A DNA stretch of 64,000 nt from Gonium pectorale. Its lineage: Eukaryota; Chlorophyta; Chlorophyceae; Chlamydomonadales; Volvocaceae. A program made the position numbers and the translations under genes. The notes under the pieces were generated by a model. That model searched no databases and was not told where the DNA came from. It saw nothing but the letters and a program-made list of their open reading frames with translations. Each line of letters begins with the position of its first letter. The first letter of the stretch is position 1. This document shows, in pieces, positions 23,653 to 36,200 of this stretch. The stretch spans positions 4,441,040-4,505,039 of the forward strand of contig LSYV01000002.1 of assembly GCA_001584585.1 (NCBI GenBank). Reading direction: 5' to 3'.

Positions 23653-24982
23653 ATGGCGGACCTCGACGATGGTGGGAGTCCTGCGGATGCCGCGGAGAGT
23701 TGCATAGGTTCCTGGCGCAACACCGATACATCCACCTTGCTGCAGATTCCCCCCCGCCTCTATCCAGCTTGGCGGAGCAGGTAAATGCGCTGCGGCTGGT
23801 GGGGCAAGGGGGCGAGTCGACATCGGGTCAAGTACTGGTGGGCGAAGCGGACGCGCTCCGCGTTGCAAACGTGATGGTTGTGACACCACCGCAGACGGCA
23901 GGTGAGCGCCGTTAATTGGGCTTGGACATCGTCCTCGGCACGTGGGCCTTGCCAGGCTCTGACAACACACGGGAGGCCTCTGTAGGCGGGGAGGGGGAGT
24001 GCGTCCGCTGCACTCAACGTGCAGCGCAGGCTAGCGGAGTACTAATCATGCCACATGTGCACATAGATTTGTGTACCACTGTGGTCCCAAACATCTGAGT
24101 CCGACCGCGCAGCACACCGCACATCCGGTCTGGCCCGCCAAAAGTCTCCGTTTCCACCGTATGCAGAGAGCGCACGCAAGGCTGCACCGTCGCTGAAAAA
24201 GGGTTTCTTTGACGCACCTCCAAAGCGGAAACTAAAGCCACCCGGGGAGCAAAAGGTACGCACCTTCGCCTGCACTCGGTATGGTGCAGCCGCCTCACGT
24301 GGGCGGGCACGCCGGTCATGCCGGAGCATCCGTAGCACATACCTGACTCACCATTCCCTGCCCCTGTAGCCCACAGCGTCCGCCAGGGAAGAGATCCCCA
24401 TGATCCGGGCAAAGCAGCCCCACACAGGCGGGCCGGCGATCCCGGACTTCCTGCGGGTGGAGCCGGACGAGCAGGAACGGCGCTACATGGCCATGAAGAA
24501 CGAGCTGATCGAGAAGCTGAAGCCCACGCCGGATATGGTATCGCAAATAGGGCAGGATCCGTCCCTCCTGGCGTGCTTCGACGATCCGGAGGTGATGGCG
24601 GCGGTTAACGACATTGCCGCCAACCCGGGCAGCTTCAAGAAGTACAAGGACAAACCGAAGGTAGGCTGGTTCCCATACTGCGGCGGTAGGCATTTTCAGC
24701 CGGAGCTGCATTTGCACTGGGTGCCGACGGGGATTGCTACTGCTCCTAGTCCTCAACGTATATGATAGTGGCCGGCAGTACCACACAGTCTTTTTGTGCT
24801 TGATGTGAGCCTTACCGCGTATGCTGCCGCTAGGCTGTAGATAGGTGCGTAGGCCTAATGGCTGATGGGTGGCTGGCTGATGGGTGCCTTGCATGCAGGT
24901 CATGGCGTTCTACAAGGCTATGGGCCAACTTATGGGCGAGAAACTCGAGAAGGTTGAGCAGCGAAAGACAGAAAAGGCGTAA
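23653..24982 (+). CDS. Small protein with STI1-like C-terminal domain
   Basis: Five exons (23653-23671, 23746-23901, 24113-24255, 24370-24660, 24899-24982) give 693 nt and 230 residues, all in phase. The first exon is only 19 nt (MADLDD). The N-terminal third is acidic to neutral. A basic linker follows (LKKGFFDAPPKRKLKP). The last 100 residues read PTPDMVSQIGQDPSLLACF, DDPEVMAAVNDIAANPGSF and KKYKDKPKVMAFYKAMGQLM. Short helices with Asp-Pro and Asn-Pro turns of this kind are typical of STI1/DP domains in Hsp70/Hsp90 co-chaperones and ubiquilins. A co-chaperone-like role is inferred. There is no TPR or J domain. The gene converges on CFAP61. Confidence 0.75.
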
Positions 24983-25106
24983 CACGGCAGATAAACGCCA
25001 TCCAACGCGCGATTCTATATAAATCCCTAGCGTGGCTGATGGTTGGTTCGCAGTCGCTCCAACCGGTCTTGAATATGACATGCAAGAGTCACAAGCAACT
25101 TTCAAT

Positions 25107-25111
25107 TGTAA
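25107..25111 (+). terminator. Polyadenylation signal TGTAA of the STI1-like gene
   Basis: TGTAA lies 125 nt after the stop codon at 24980-24982. Confidence 0.55.
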
Positions 25112-25156
25112 AGCAGCAGGCCGGAGGGTTCCGATGATTGCCATCACCTGTCAGCA

Positions 25157-25161
25157 TTACA
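25157..25161 (-). terminator. Polyadenylation signal TGTAA (minus strand) of CFAP61
   Basis: TTACA on the plus strand is TGTAA on the minus strand, about 300 nt beyond the CFAP61 stop and only 46 bp from the signal of the convergent gene. Confidence 0.5.
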
Positions 25162-25456
25162 TCGAACGGTGCATAACCTGTCATCAGTGCGGGCAATGCC
25201 CTCCTTTGCAGGACGATCTGCCGTACATCATGCCCATCTGCACTTCTGCAGTAATAAGCAGGCAAGGGTATAACCCAGCAACATCCCCTGCCGACCGTCC
25301 TGCACGTCGATAGCTATAACACGCCTGCAACAACCAGCCACCAAGATCCAAGCCATCCATGCGTCACGGTAGAACACCAAAGCGGTGCTGTCGCCACCAG
25401 GGCCCGTGTCCCCTAACCATACGCTCACCCCGAAATCTGCATGGCACCTCGCCGCA

Positions 25457-28400
25457 TCACACGGCGCTCGGCACGTGATATCCGGGCAGCTCCGCTGCAT
25501 GAAGGCGCACATACTCTAGCAGCGCGTCTTGCGTACCCGTCACCGCCTCGCCCAGCCCGCCGGACTCGTCGCCGCCGCTGCCCGCCACAGCTGTGAGCGC
25601 CATCTCCAAAAGCGTTTCCCGCAGCGACAGGAAGGACTCAATGTAGAGCAAGTCCGCCCAGGGCTCCGTCAGGAAGGTGAGCAGGTCAGGTACCTCACCC
25701 GCTGCGAAGCGCTTGGCCAGCTGGTTCAGGTAGTTGTTGTGGAGCCCAACCAGCGCACCCAGCCGCTGCGCAGAGATGGCCACTCTGCCCAGATACATTA
25801 CGCTGTGCACATGGCCGGTGGCATCCAGCACCACGCGCATCAGGCCGCGGTCCGTCTTGGTGCTCAGCTCCACGCCGCCCTCAGGCGGCTGCGTCGATGC
25901 ATTGGCCAGCGCCGCGGAGCAGCCCGCGAAGATGAAGCTGTTGCCGCCGGGCAGCGAGCAGCCCATAGCGCGCGCGCGGTACAGCGTGGGCACCGGCGGC
26001 AGCGCTGCATCGGATGGCGGTGCCTCGGCTTGGTCCAACCCGGCTGAGAAGTACGCCACGAGGCTGTCCGCCAGCCTAGAGCCCACGTCGCGGCTGTTGA
26101 AGTGCTCCAGGTGCGCACCGCCGTACAGCCGGGACAGTTTGGCGAGCGTGCCACCGGCATAAATGTGCGGGTCATTGGTGCGAAATGCCCCATCTACTAC
26201 CAGGCGGCCGTCAAAGACCAGGCTGGCGTCGTTTAGGCAGTTGAAGAGTGCCCGCGACACTGACGGCGTCTCGCAACCAACTACTAGGTCTACGTTCAGC
26301 TGCTCCCGCACGGACGGATTGTTTGGTTCTACCAGCTCTGCCGTGGCATGAATTTCCGAGCTGCCCGGCTGCGTCACGACGAGCGACTCGAGCACGCGCG
26401 GCTCGGGCTGCGGCAGCGCCACTCCCGCCTCCGCGGCCAGCTCATGCAGCAGCCCCACCACGGGCAGCTGCTTGCCCGGCGGCACGATGAAGCGAGTCTT
26501 CTCCGACGCCGCCTTGGCCTCCAGCACGCTGAGCGCGTGGTATGCGCCCAGGGCGTTGCCGTACACCATGATACTGTTCATGACCATGGAATCGTGCATG
26601 GTGAAGTCAGCGGCCAGCTCTAGCTCTGTGACCAGCAGGCCGGCCGTCTCGGGGTCGGCCTCCGCAATGCGATAGCGGCTCTGGTCCTGCAGGCCCGCTG
26701 CAATGACGAGCTGGTTGTACGAGAGCTGCGAGCCGTCTGAGAGGTCAATGACGCGCGCGTTCCGGTCAAGGCCCGCCATCTCAGCGTCCAGCAGAAGCAC
26801 ACGTGCCTCAAGGCCCAGCCGTGCAATGACGCCGGCGGTGTACTGGCAGACCATGCCCCCCACCTGGGGCGTGCGAGGGCGGCAGGGAACGCACGGCGGA
26901 CGGTCAGTCAGGACAAATCATGGGGAGAGGCACAGCGGCTACGCAGTGCACGTACAAATGCGGGGATGCAGCGTAACAAAGAATGATGGAAACAGCGCGC
27001 CCAGGGACGCATTTCCTGGTCACTGCATGCTGCGCAGGTGACCCGGAAAATATGGCGGTTCTATCCATATTCCCTTACCTTGATGCCACCCGGTGCTAGG
27101 AGCGTGAGATAGTTAAACTGCAGGTCAGGGTTGAGCAGCAAACGCTCAAGGACCGCCAGCCCGCACTCGCTGGCGCCCACAATGACGATCTGCAAGGGTG
27201 TAGGTGGGCACCTTTCAAGCCAAAAACAGCGAGCTAACCGTCTTGTACATTGCTCAGGAGTTCCTGCCCGCGGCAATGGTTGCGCGCCCCAACCTTGCAT
27301 CACCAAGCCTTCAGCCCACCCACGCCGCCCTGCCCTTCCCACCTGCGAGTTAACCGCTCGCCGCCGCTTGAATGCAGCCTGGCGCGTGAAGGCATAGAGC
27401 GCGAACTCCGCTTGCAACTGCTTGTCCTGTGACGTGCGGTGCCGCGGCGCCACCTGCTCCAACACCTCCTGCATGTCGGGCGGCTGCTGGCCAGGAGGCA
27501 GCGCGTAATACAGCGCACTCTTGCCCAGCAGCCGCATGGCGCTGGCCAGGAACACGCGGTGTCGGTGCACGAAGATGGGGTTCATGGTGTACATGTCGAT
27601 CTCCCCGTGCAGCTCCCGCGGGTGGTAGCCTAGGTCAACGTGGTTGCTGAGTGCGAAGTTGGCCTGCAGGAGGTCGAGGTCGACCTCAGGGTTGACGGTG
27701 CACAGGCCCACAAGCTCGCCCTGGCACAACGCCACCACGGCTGTTCCCGCGCTCGCGGCGCCGGAGAAGGACGCTGCAATGTCGGCTGCGTTGGGCATTC
27801 CAGCCACCAGCGCAGCCACCAACGGCAGGTCGGCCTCGGCGCCCAGCCGCACGCAGAAGTCGGGAAAGAGCGAGGAGCGGTGCGCCATGAAGAGGACCTC
27901 TGGGAAGAGGCTGCCTGGCAGCGGCGTTACGCGCGTCAGGCAGTCCATGAACGCCGGCTCACGGCTGTCGTGCGGCAGCGTCACAACGCAGTACAGCTTG
28001 TCAGCAAAAGCCGTGAAGGCGGGCCCCAGGAACTCCGCAGCCTGCGCCTCATAGGCAGGGTCCATGCAGAGCATGGTGACAGCGAAAAGAGTGGGTTCCG
28101 CCTCCAATGGCTGGCCGGCAAACAGCACCAGCATCTCCGCACGAATCTCCTCATCTGACGGCTCCGCTGCTGCTGCTAACTCTTCGTCCTCCTTGCTGGT
28201 TGCCTCAGGCCCTGGTCCTCCTCGTCCGTCCTCTCCCCCTGCGCCTTCCTGCTCGCCCTCACCGGCTTCAGCCGTTCCCGCGTCCACGGGCGCCTCGCCG
28301 CTGGCAGACGGTACAGCGGACCGCTCACCGCCGTCCTGGCTGCCGCTCGGCGGCGGCGCCTCCCCGTCGCCCTGCGGCGAGCCCTCTGCCTCGCCGTCTG

Positions 28401-29939
28401 CCGCTTCGGTCTGCACGGCCATGTCGCCACCGTTCGCCTCCTGCTCCTCCGCTTTGCGCCGCTCCGCCTCTGCCCGCAGGACCGCCATCTTCCGCTCCCG
28501 TACGGACTCCCTTGCCGTACTGTACTGCTGCTCGTACAGTTCAGGAGGCAGGAAGTTATCGTAGGGGTGCAGGTCAAACGTCTCTGACAGGCTGCCCGTG
28601 TCTACGTCGCTCGTCATAACGATGAAGCCCACCAGCTGACCCTCCGCCTCGGCCACTAGGACGCGGTTACGCTCGTCTTGCCCCGCCACAACGCGCGTGA
28701 GTGCGAAGGGCTCTTGTGGCCGGCTGCTCTCTGGCAACTTGGACAGGGCAGGGAAGGCCTCCTCGCAGCGCTGCAGAATGGGCAGCATATCATCGTGGTC
28801 CTCCACACGCGCGGCACGAATGGCCAGCGGCGGCACCACGGCGTTGCGTTTTGCCTCGTACAGCACCACGCCTGTCTCCTTGTGCGCCGCCACGCGGCTA
28901 AACACGGACGCAAGGCCTGACAGGTTGGCGAAGCAAAAAGAGGTTGGAATGGTTGTTAAAGTCGTGCGCAGATATCGAGGGCGCACCGCCCCCGGGCAAC
29001 AAAGCGTTTCGATGCCAGGATGGAGGGCCAGGATGGGCCGGTGCCAAGGGCCTGATGCCCAGGCCAAGCGTGCGCAATAAGCGGCTTCAAAGCAAAGCCC
29101 AATCCAAGCTTGCGACAGGCAGCATTGGATTAGGGCTTGTGCCCCACCTGGTTCCGTGAAGGACAGATCCGCAGAGGCCGCCATGAAGAGGGATTGCAGG
29201 GATGGGATGAGCAAGAACGCCGAGCGCAGCAGGGAGGCCGCCGCCTCGATCTGCAGTCGCGGGGAACCAGGGCATGAGCTTGCCGCATCTACTTGCAGAG
29301 CCTGCTTGACCCGCAGTGCACTGAACAATAAGCACCGCTTAGCAACAGCGCCATGCCTTACCTCGTACAGATGCGCCGTCGCGCAGACCTTCACGAACGC
29401 CGAGCTCCCCAGTGTGAAACGTGGCCCCGCAACCTCCTGCAGCCACTCCTCTGCGCCTCTAGGCTGCCCCATTCGCACTTGTGGCACATCCTCGCTGTTC
29501 GTAGCCAGGGGAAAGGAGGCTTGTGGTTATGAGCGTGCAAACGAGGCGCCTCTAACCATGAAGGCAAAAGGCAATCCTCCTCATGCTTTATGGGCGGCGC
29601 TGCAAGTACGAGATGCCCTCATGGGTGGCAGCGCAGGCACACCGGTCACCGTGGGGAAGGGGTTCGGGGATGGGCCGGGGCGCGGGACACACTGCCCCAA
29701 CTTACAGACATAGGTAGCCAACAATCGTGTCCTTCTCGTCCAGAGCTGTTAGGTTAAGGAGGGCTCGCCCCCTGCATGTCGCAGCATCCACGGTCTAAGG
29801 CCGCGCACCAGCTGCACCAGCTGCATGGTACCCACAGTAGCACTGTGCTCTTGGCGTCATTGTTGGTCGCCTGCTTGACGAGCGCGTCCACGGCCCCAAC
29901 ATCCGCGTTGCGCGTGAGTCGCGCTGTTATCCCAGCCAT
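25457..29939 (-). CDS. CFAP61: CFAP61, calmodulin- and spoke-associated complex subunit
   Basis: Exons read downward: 29939 to about 29832, 29745-29706, 29494-29362, 29250-29148, 28916-27343, 27189-27079, 26863-25457, giving about 1,155 residues (human CFAP61 is about 1,240). The N-terminal third resembles an acetyltransferase fold and contains [13 protein letters not shown], close to the human [16 protein letters not shown] Glu/Ala/Gly-rich linker (28140-28480) follows, then a second such fold. From 27189 a dinucleotide-binding domain starts with [18 protein letters not shown] and continues to the end like a flavoprotein disulfide reductase. CFAP61/FAP61 sits at the base of radial spokes in axonemes with CFAP91 and CFAP251. 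The exon 1/exon 2 junction is uncertain: either a short acceptor shift or a missed exon is possible. Head-to-head with CEP290. Confidence 0.9.
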
Positions 29940-30257
29940 TGTAACCTTTTTAAATGAACATGTATGCTGTGTGACATGTAGTCATTTGTGAATGGCGTTT
30001 GTGAGTGTTCGAAGAGCAGCGGTATCAAACAGCCGTTCTGCAAATACGTCCTAGAGGTATACAGAGGTTAAGAATATGTGCATGTGCATACACGTAACGG
30101 ACTTTGAGGTGGTTCACGACAGTGGTTCCAAGTCATGGACATTGACAGCTAGCTGAAGCAGCCAGTAGCCTAGCTCCCCAAAACCTAACCGGCTCTTGTG
30201 CAGACGCACTAGCCAAATATGGCAAAAGGAAGCTAACCGACGTTGGGCGTTGACAAT
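29940..30257. promoter_or_regulatory. Shared divergent promoter region of CFAP61 and CEP290
   Basis: Only 318 bp separate the two start codons on opposite strands, so both promoters and 5' UTRs must lie here (unless a non-coding first exon exists within the neighbouring gene). The stretch is AT-richer than its flanks. I see no strong TATA box and no palindromic X-box of the animal RFX type. Confidence 0.6.
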
Positions 30258-33200
30258 ATGGCTGAGGGCGACTACGAGTTCCGGCCAAAGCCCACGGTCT
30301 TAAGCCGTGTGGAGCTAGATGAGATTATCCGGGTTGCTCCGCCCGCGGAGGCCGTTGGTCGTGTGAGTAGCAATTTCCGTCGAACCAGGTGCTCGAGGGC
30401 ACGGGCGCCAGCCCTGACCACTGAGCGACCCCACTTCAGGGCTTCGCGCTTCAAGAGGCGGATGTAGACCGTGTCATCTCGGCGGCGAGGGAGCTGGAGG
30501 GCGCGCAAGTCGTCGCGGAACCGAATGTGCCACCGCAACAGACAGTGGAGACTCTCCTGAGGGTTATCAGGGTCCTGCAGGCGGCACTTGACGTGCAGTT
30601 CTCAGAAAATGAGGAGCTCACTGCGGACTTTAACGAGCTCCAGGTGATGGGACGCAACAACCAGCTGGGCACGCCGCTACCTGTGACCGCTTTGCGGGCG
30701 GGGTAAGGCTCAGGGGGAGGGCAATCAAACCGATATCTTGAATTGCAGAACACCGAGATTCGTCGCTTGCGGGAGGAGAACAACCGCTTGCGGGAGCTGC
30801 GGGAGCGGGAGGAGGTGACTGGAGGCGGCGACGTGGGAGAGCTGCGAAGGCGCAATGAGGTATGGCGGTGCAGATTTTGTGGATGTGACCACCGGCCGTT
30901 ACGAAGCTCGTCAGCGGTAACTCTTGATTAAACGCACCACCGAGCTCCAACCACGGACCGTGCATTCCGGTTTTGGGCTCAGTAAAGGATGCAGCCTTGC
31001 ACCATCTGCCTTGAAAAGCCTAGGGCCGTGAGCTGGACGTCGTTAAGGGTAACAGAGGAAGCGGAGCGAGTGCCAGTGTGCACTGCCTCTCGTGCAGTGC
31101 TGCGTATGTTTTGCCATGCGCGAAACAATTTGCATCCCGGCAGAGACACGCACAGCGCTCCTGTTTAATTTCAAGTGCCTCAAACCCTGACGGTCCTGAA
31201 TCCGTCATTCCGTTGTGACGGATCAACCAAAGCTGGACATGTTGGCATAGCCTCTATGCCGGTTGGCATGGATCCGGCTGCTCTCTAACCTGCGCTTGCC
31301 GTGGCGGCGGCACTGCAGGACTTGCTGGACCAGCTTGACGAGATGGAGGAGGACCTCAAGCGGGTACGGGAGGCGGAAAAGGAGGCGATCTCGCGGAATG
31401 AGGAGCTCGAGGAGAGGTGGGAGGATCGGAGGCGTTGCATGGCTGGGTTCCAATCTGTGAGCTGGCATGCCCAGAAAGGGACACACACTTTCATCAAGAT
31501 GGGAAGCTAGCAAGATAGCAGTCGTCGACTGGTCGGCGGTCGAGTGGTGTTGGCCCGGGACCTCTTCCTGTGTTGTAGGCTCATGCTGCATCCGTCTGGT
31601 GGACCTATGCGCGCATGCACGCTGGTGCAGGGGTGCCCGGTTTATAACACTCGTTGTGCTCTTGCATGCAAATCCACAGCATGAAGGAGAAGGAGCAGGA
31701 GCTGCGCAAGCTGCAGACCCGCCTGAACGAGACGCAGGACCAGTATGACCGGGTCCGCGGTGACTTTAAGGACCTGCAGCAGCGCTACCGCACGCTAAGC
31801 CAGGAGCACGACCGGCTGCGGGCAGAGACTGCACTGCAAGATACGAAGCAGCAGAGCGAATGGAAGATCGAGCGCCTCACAAAGGACAATCGGGCGCTGG
31901 AGGTCGCAAACACAGACCTGCGCAAGGAATTGCAGACCGTGAAGGAGGAGAACCTGGAGGTGGGGTGCAAAAAAGGCCCGATCCGGCACTGGCACTGCTT
32001 TTGCTATGCTTGGCATAGGAACAGTAGTAGGCTGCTAAGGTTCATAGATCGAATGAGCTCAACTTTGCTAGCGGCTGAAATCGAAAGTGAATGCTGCCGG
32101 ACCATGTTTCAGATATCACCTGACACGTGGCGTGTGGTCGCCATCTAACTCGCATGACCCGCTCAGGTGTCGGAGAAGATCGTGGAGCTCAACCACCAGC
32201 ACCAGGAGCTACTAAACAAGAACGTCATCCTGGAGACGCGTGTGGATGAGATGGCCAACGACAAGGACAACCTACTGTCGATCCAGGACGAGCTGCGGAC
32301 CGAGTTGCAGGACAAGATGAACCTGCTGGACGAGTTCGAGGACAAGTTCAACAGACAGTACAGGTGAGCATCACTGGAGTTCACAAAGTGAGGCGCTCAT
32401 GGCTATGTGTCTCGGCTTTCAACAGGTATGATGCCTGATTGAGCACGGAGGCCAAGGCAGTGCGTTTGTACTAATCACCCTTCGGTTGCATTGCCTGTTG
32501 AGCAAAACTTATATGGCCACGGATGTGTTGCAGTTGTGACTTATCCCATCACATCGCAGGTCATGGGAGGATGAGAAGGCAGGGCTCTTGGCGCAGATTG
32601 AGGCCCTGCGACGGGAATCTGCCAAGACCCGCCGGGGCGGCAAGGGTGAAGAGCAGAGCGCTGGTAGGGACGACGCGAACGGCATTTCTGCTGCCGAGCT
32701 GTCAGAGATGCGGCAAGAGCTCAACGATGCGCGGGAGAAGGAGGTGCGGGTTCCCGGCTGTGCCTTGAATGACATGGCCCTGGTTGCCGCTTCCTTGCTA
32801 ATGCATTTGTTGGGCTAAGGCTTCACGTGTAGCTTTTGTCCGACTTATCGTCACCTACCTGACGCGTTCAACGGCTTCTGCCCTGTCTAATACGCCTGAC
32901 CCGTTTCCCTTCCTCCCAATTTCAAGATTCTGCTGCTGGAGGCGTACGAACAGCTCGAAAATGACGTCAGCAAGGAGGTTGATCGGGCTTTGGCGCGGCA
33001 GGCGGAGGAGATGTCCCGGCTGCAGCGACGTGTGGACTTCCTGCAGGGCAAGCTGGAGCAGCAGGACGAGGACGCAGAAGACTCGCGGGACAACATGGCG
33101 GAGCTTGAGGGCCAGCTCAAAGACGCGCTTGATCGCAATAAACTATACGAGCAAGGCGTGTACGGCCTTCCACAGGCAGGATGCGCCTCCACTACAGCTG

Positions 33201-36200
33201 CATGCCCTAAACGTGTCGTGGATTTGCACGTTGGACCACGTGCACCCGCCCATGCGGCTTTCGCTACATGCATGCGCTATTCTGTGATCAAGCGTCAAAT
33301 GGGCCCGTTCTTGAGGCCTCGCCAGTAGATTGAAGTAACTACAGAACAGTTGCACGCATGGCGTGTTGTGAGTGCATGCTCTCCTGAGTTATTGCACGGA
33401 CTGAGGATAGGTGATGTTGCTCCTACCCACGTGGTACCTCGCAGGCTGTGGAGGAGATTAAAGCGCTTAAGGCGGCCCTGGCCAAGGAGGAGCGACGCAC
33501 CCGTGACTTAATCAACCAGATCAACAAGCAGGCAGCCAAGGTGGAGGACTTGTACGACGAGAACACGATGCTGCGGCAGAGAGCAGGGCTGGGTGACAAC
33601 GACAAGGTGGAAATCAAGGACATTAAGATGCAGAAGGAGGCCACCATTGCCCAGCTGCGTGCACTCAACGCGCTTCTGGAGCGACAGGTGCGGGCGGCAG
33701 CTGCGCAAGGGGTCAAGCAGGCCATCGCTTTGTGGGTCACCATTTACCGACCCATGGGTCGTTTCTAGGAGCAATTCAGGGCTTTATGATGTAGTGTGAA
33801 AACAAGAATCGCATCGCGTACTCCAACCACATACACACAAAAGGATTTTGATATGCAATTTGGCATTTCAAAGCTCATCAACTGCCAGTCGCACTGCACT
33901 AAAACTGCTGTTGGCGTGCAGGTCTCCGACCTGGAGGAGGAACGGCGCAAGCTCCGCATGGAGATGAAGTTCCGCGCCAAGTACCATGGACAGCACGCGC
34001 TCGAGATGGGCCTCACCAATGAAAAGCTGCTGCTGCTGGAGCAGTATGCTGATGATCTAAAGAATAATCGTGTTGAGGAGGCTCGCGTGGTGGAGCAGAT
34101 GCAGAAGCGGGTGCGAATAGTCTACCTACGTGGAGAGCATGTAGTGCACGCCTTTGTAGCCCATTGCACTGCTCCCCAAAAGGACCTTACCTGGACGCTT
34201 TCTAAGCTGTTCCCCCTTCTCACCTGTGGTCTTTCCCAAACTGGCTGCCCCGTCCTTGAGTTGGCAGGTCGGGTTCCTCGAAGTTCGGCTTGCGGAGGTG
34301 ATGGCGTACGCCGACATACCACCCAGCATGCGTCCAGCACTCAGCGAGTTCGACCCCACAGGTCTGGCAACACTTCAGGAAGCCATGGAGCAGGCGGTGG
34401 CTGACGGAGTGGGCACGCCGAGCCCTGGGACCGCAGCATTGTCAGCCATAAAAGCGAAGGAGATCGAGGCAGTGCAGAAGGTGACACAGGAGTGCATGCG
34501 GCGGCTCCGCCAGATGAGCCAGTCTCTGTGTAAGTTGCGCGTTTGCGTCGGTGTACAGGGCCAATGTACGGACTTGACATCATGGGTGCAAGAAGTGCCA
34601 ACAGCTGCTATTTGGCTTATGGTACAGCACTCCAACCGGCACGCACTCAAAAGTACCAATCCAATCTAGCTCATGATCGGACCTGTTATGTCCCATGCGC
34701 CAAAGCGTTGTGCGTATTTTATGTCCCTCTTTATGTCCCTCAACTGTATCCCATCCACTGAAGCGCAGTCGAGAAGCGCGACTTCAAAGACGAGGACTAC
34801 CAGCGCTACGTGGACGCCATCCTGGTGGAGCTGGCCGATGCCGACAAAGTGCTGGAGGAGCTGCTCAAGGACCCGGCGGCACTCATCACCGCGCAGCAAG
34901 GTGCTGATGGCGCGCTGGCATCGCCCGGCAGCCCTGGGTACGGATTGCGGCCGTCATTGTCCGCCGGACGCACCAGTGCTATCGGCTCAAGCCGACCCGG
35001 ACACAGGCCCGGTCAAGCTGCGGTTCAGCTGATGCCGGGCGACGCCAGCTACCTGGCAGATGCGGTGGCTGATGAGCTGCGAGAGAAGCTCAAGGGCTTG
35101 GCACGCCAGGTGGCTGACTTGCAAGTAGAGACCGCACAGAAAGATGTACGCATAAAGCAGCTGCTGGAGCACAAGGCGGAGCTGGAGAAGAGGATTGGCG
35201 TGGCTGCTGGCGAGCGCAAAGCGGGTAGGCGTGCAGCTATTGCTATCTTCAGAAACTTGGCTTAGGACTTCGTACGCCAAAGCCCGCCATGGTTTTCATT
35301 CCGGGCTCACTCACAATTATCATCGGGTCATTCCACTAACCTTCCTTACCTCCGGCTTGTCTACTTCTGTAGAGTACGTGACCATGGCTGAGTATGAGGA
35401 TGTGCAGCTCGAGGCGCAGGGCCTCAAAGAGCAGCTCATTTCGGTGCTGGAGGAGCTGGCCAGCCGCGAGCGTGAGGCGGCGGAGCTACACGATACCTCA
35501 CTCCGCTATCACACTAAGATGCAGGCTTTCAGCGACCAGGTGAAGCTGCTGTACCGCGAGTATGCAGGCGCCCGGACGGCGTGGAAGGTGGAGAAGATCA
35601 CGCTGGAGAAGAAGGTACTGACGGAAAGGGCCAAAGGGCACGATTTCAAGGGGAGCTGCGTGACTTATCTACACGCAACCGTGTGGCGCGACAAGCCTGT
35701 GCGCATGTTCGTCGCTGTTCTGACTAAAGTGTTTCTGAACTTCACATATATCCCCGGGTGTCTGTTCATGTCTGCAGCATCGGAAGGCCCAGGCCGATGC
35801 GGACGCCTACAAGATTGCAACTCGTGAGCTGCAAACGGCCTTGGACACCCTGAGCAAGTCCCGCGATCTTGCCGAGGTGGAGAAGGAGTACCTGGACACC
35901 GTCCGCCGCATGGCCGTCGTGCAGGTGCGCAGATATGTTGCGCGCTGCCTGTTTTTGTCATTGCACGAATTCCTTGTCATGATGGTCAACAATCTCGGAA
36001 ACCCCGCACTTCCTGGACTTGCACAGATCCGCCAAGCCAGGCTGGCACGCGAGTTAGAGGCCAGCGTCTCAGGCGAGAAAGCGTTGACAGTTCGAGTGAC
36101 AGAATTGGAAGAGGAGGTCCGCGACGTGAGCTCTACGGCTCGTGGCCGCATCCGCTGGCTGGAGTCGTCAGCTGAACAGACCAAGCGCCGCCTGGAGCAG

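Noticed and set aside
25016..25023. TATATAAA on the plus strand.
   Set aside because: It lies in the 3' UTR of the STI1-like gene, with no gene starting downstream on that strand.
30361..30440. tRNA-like sequence on the minus strand in CEP290 intron 1 (GTCGCTCAGTGGTCAGGGC, later GGTTCGACGG).
   Set aside because: The D-arm pairs, but the anticodon and T stems do not, so it is not a functional tRNA. Probably chance or a decayed copy.
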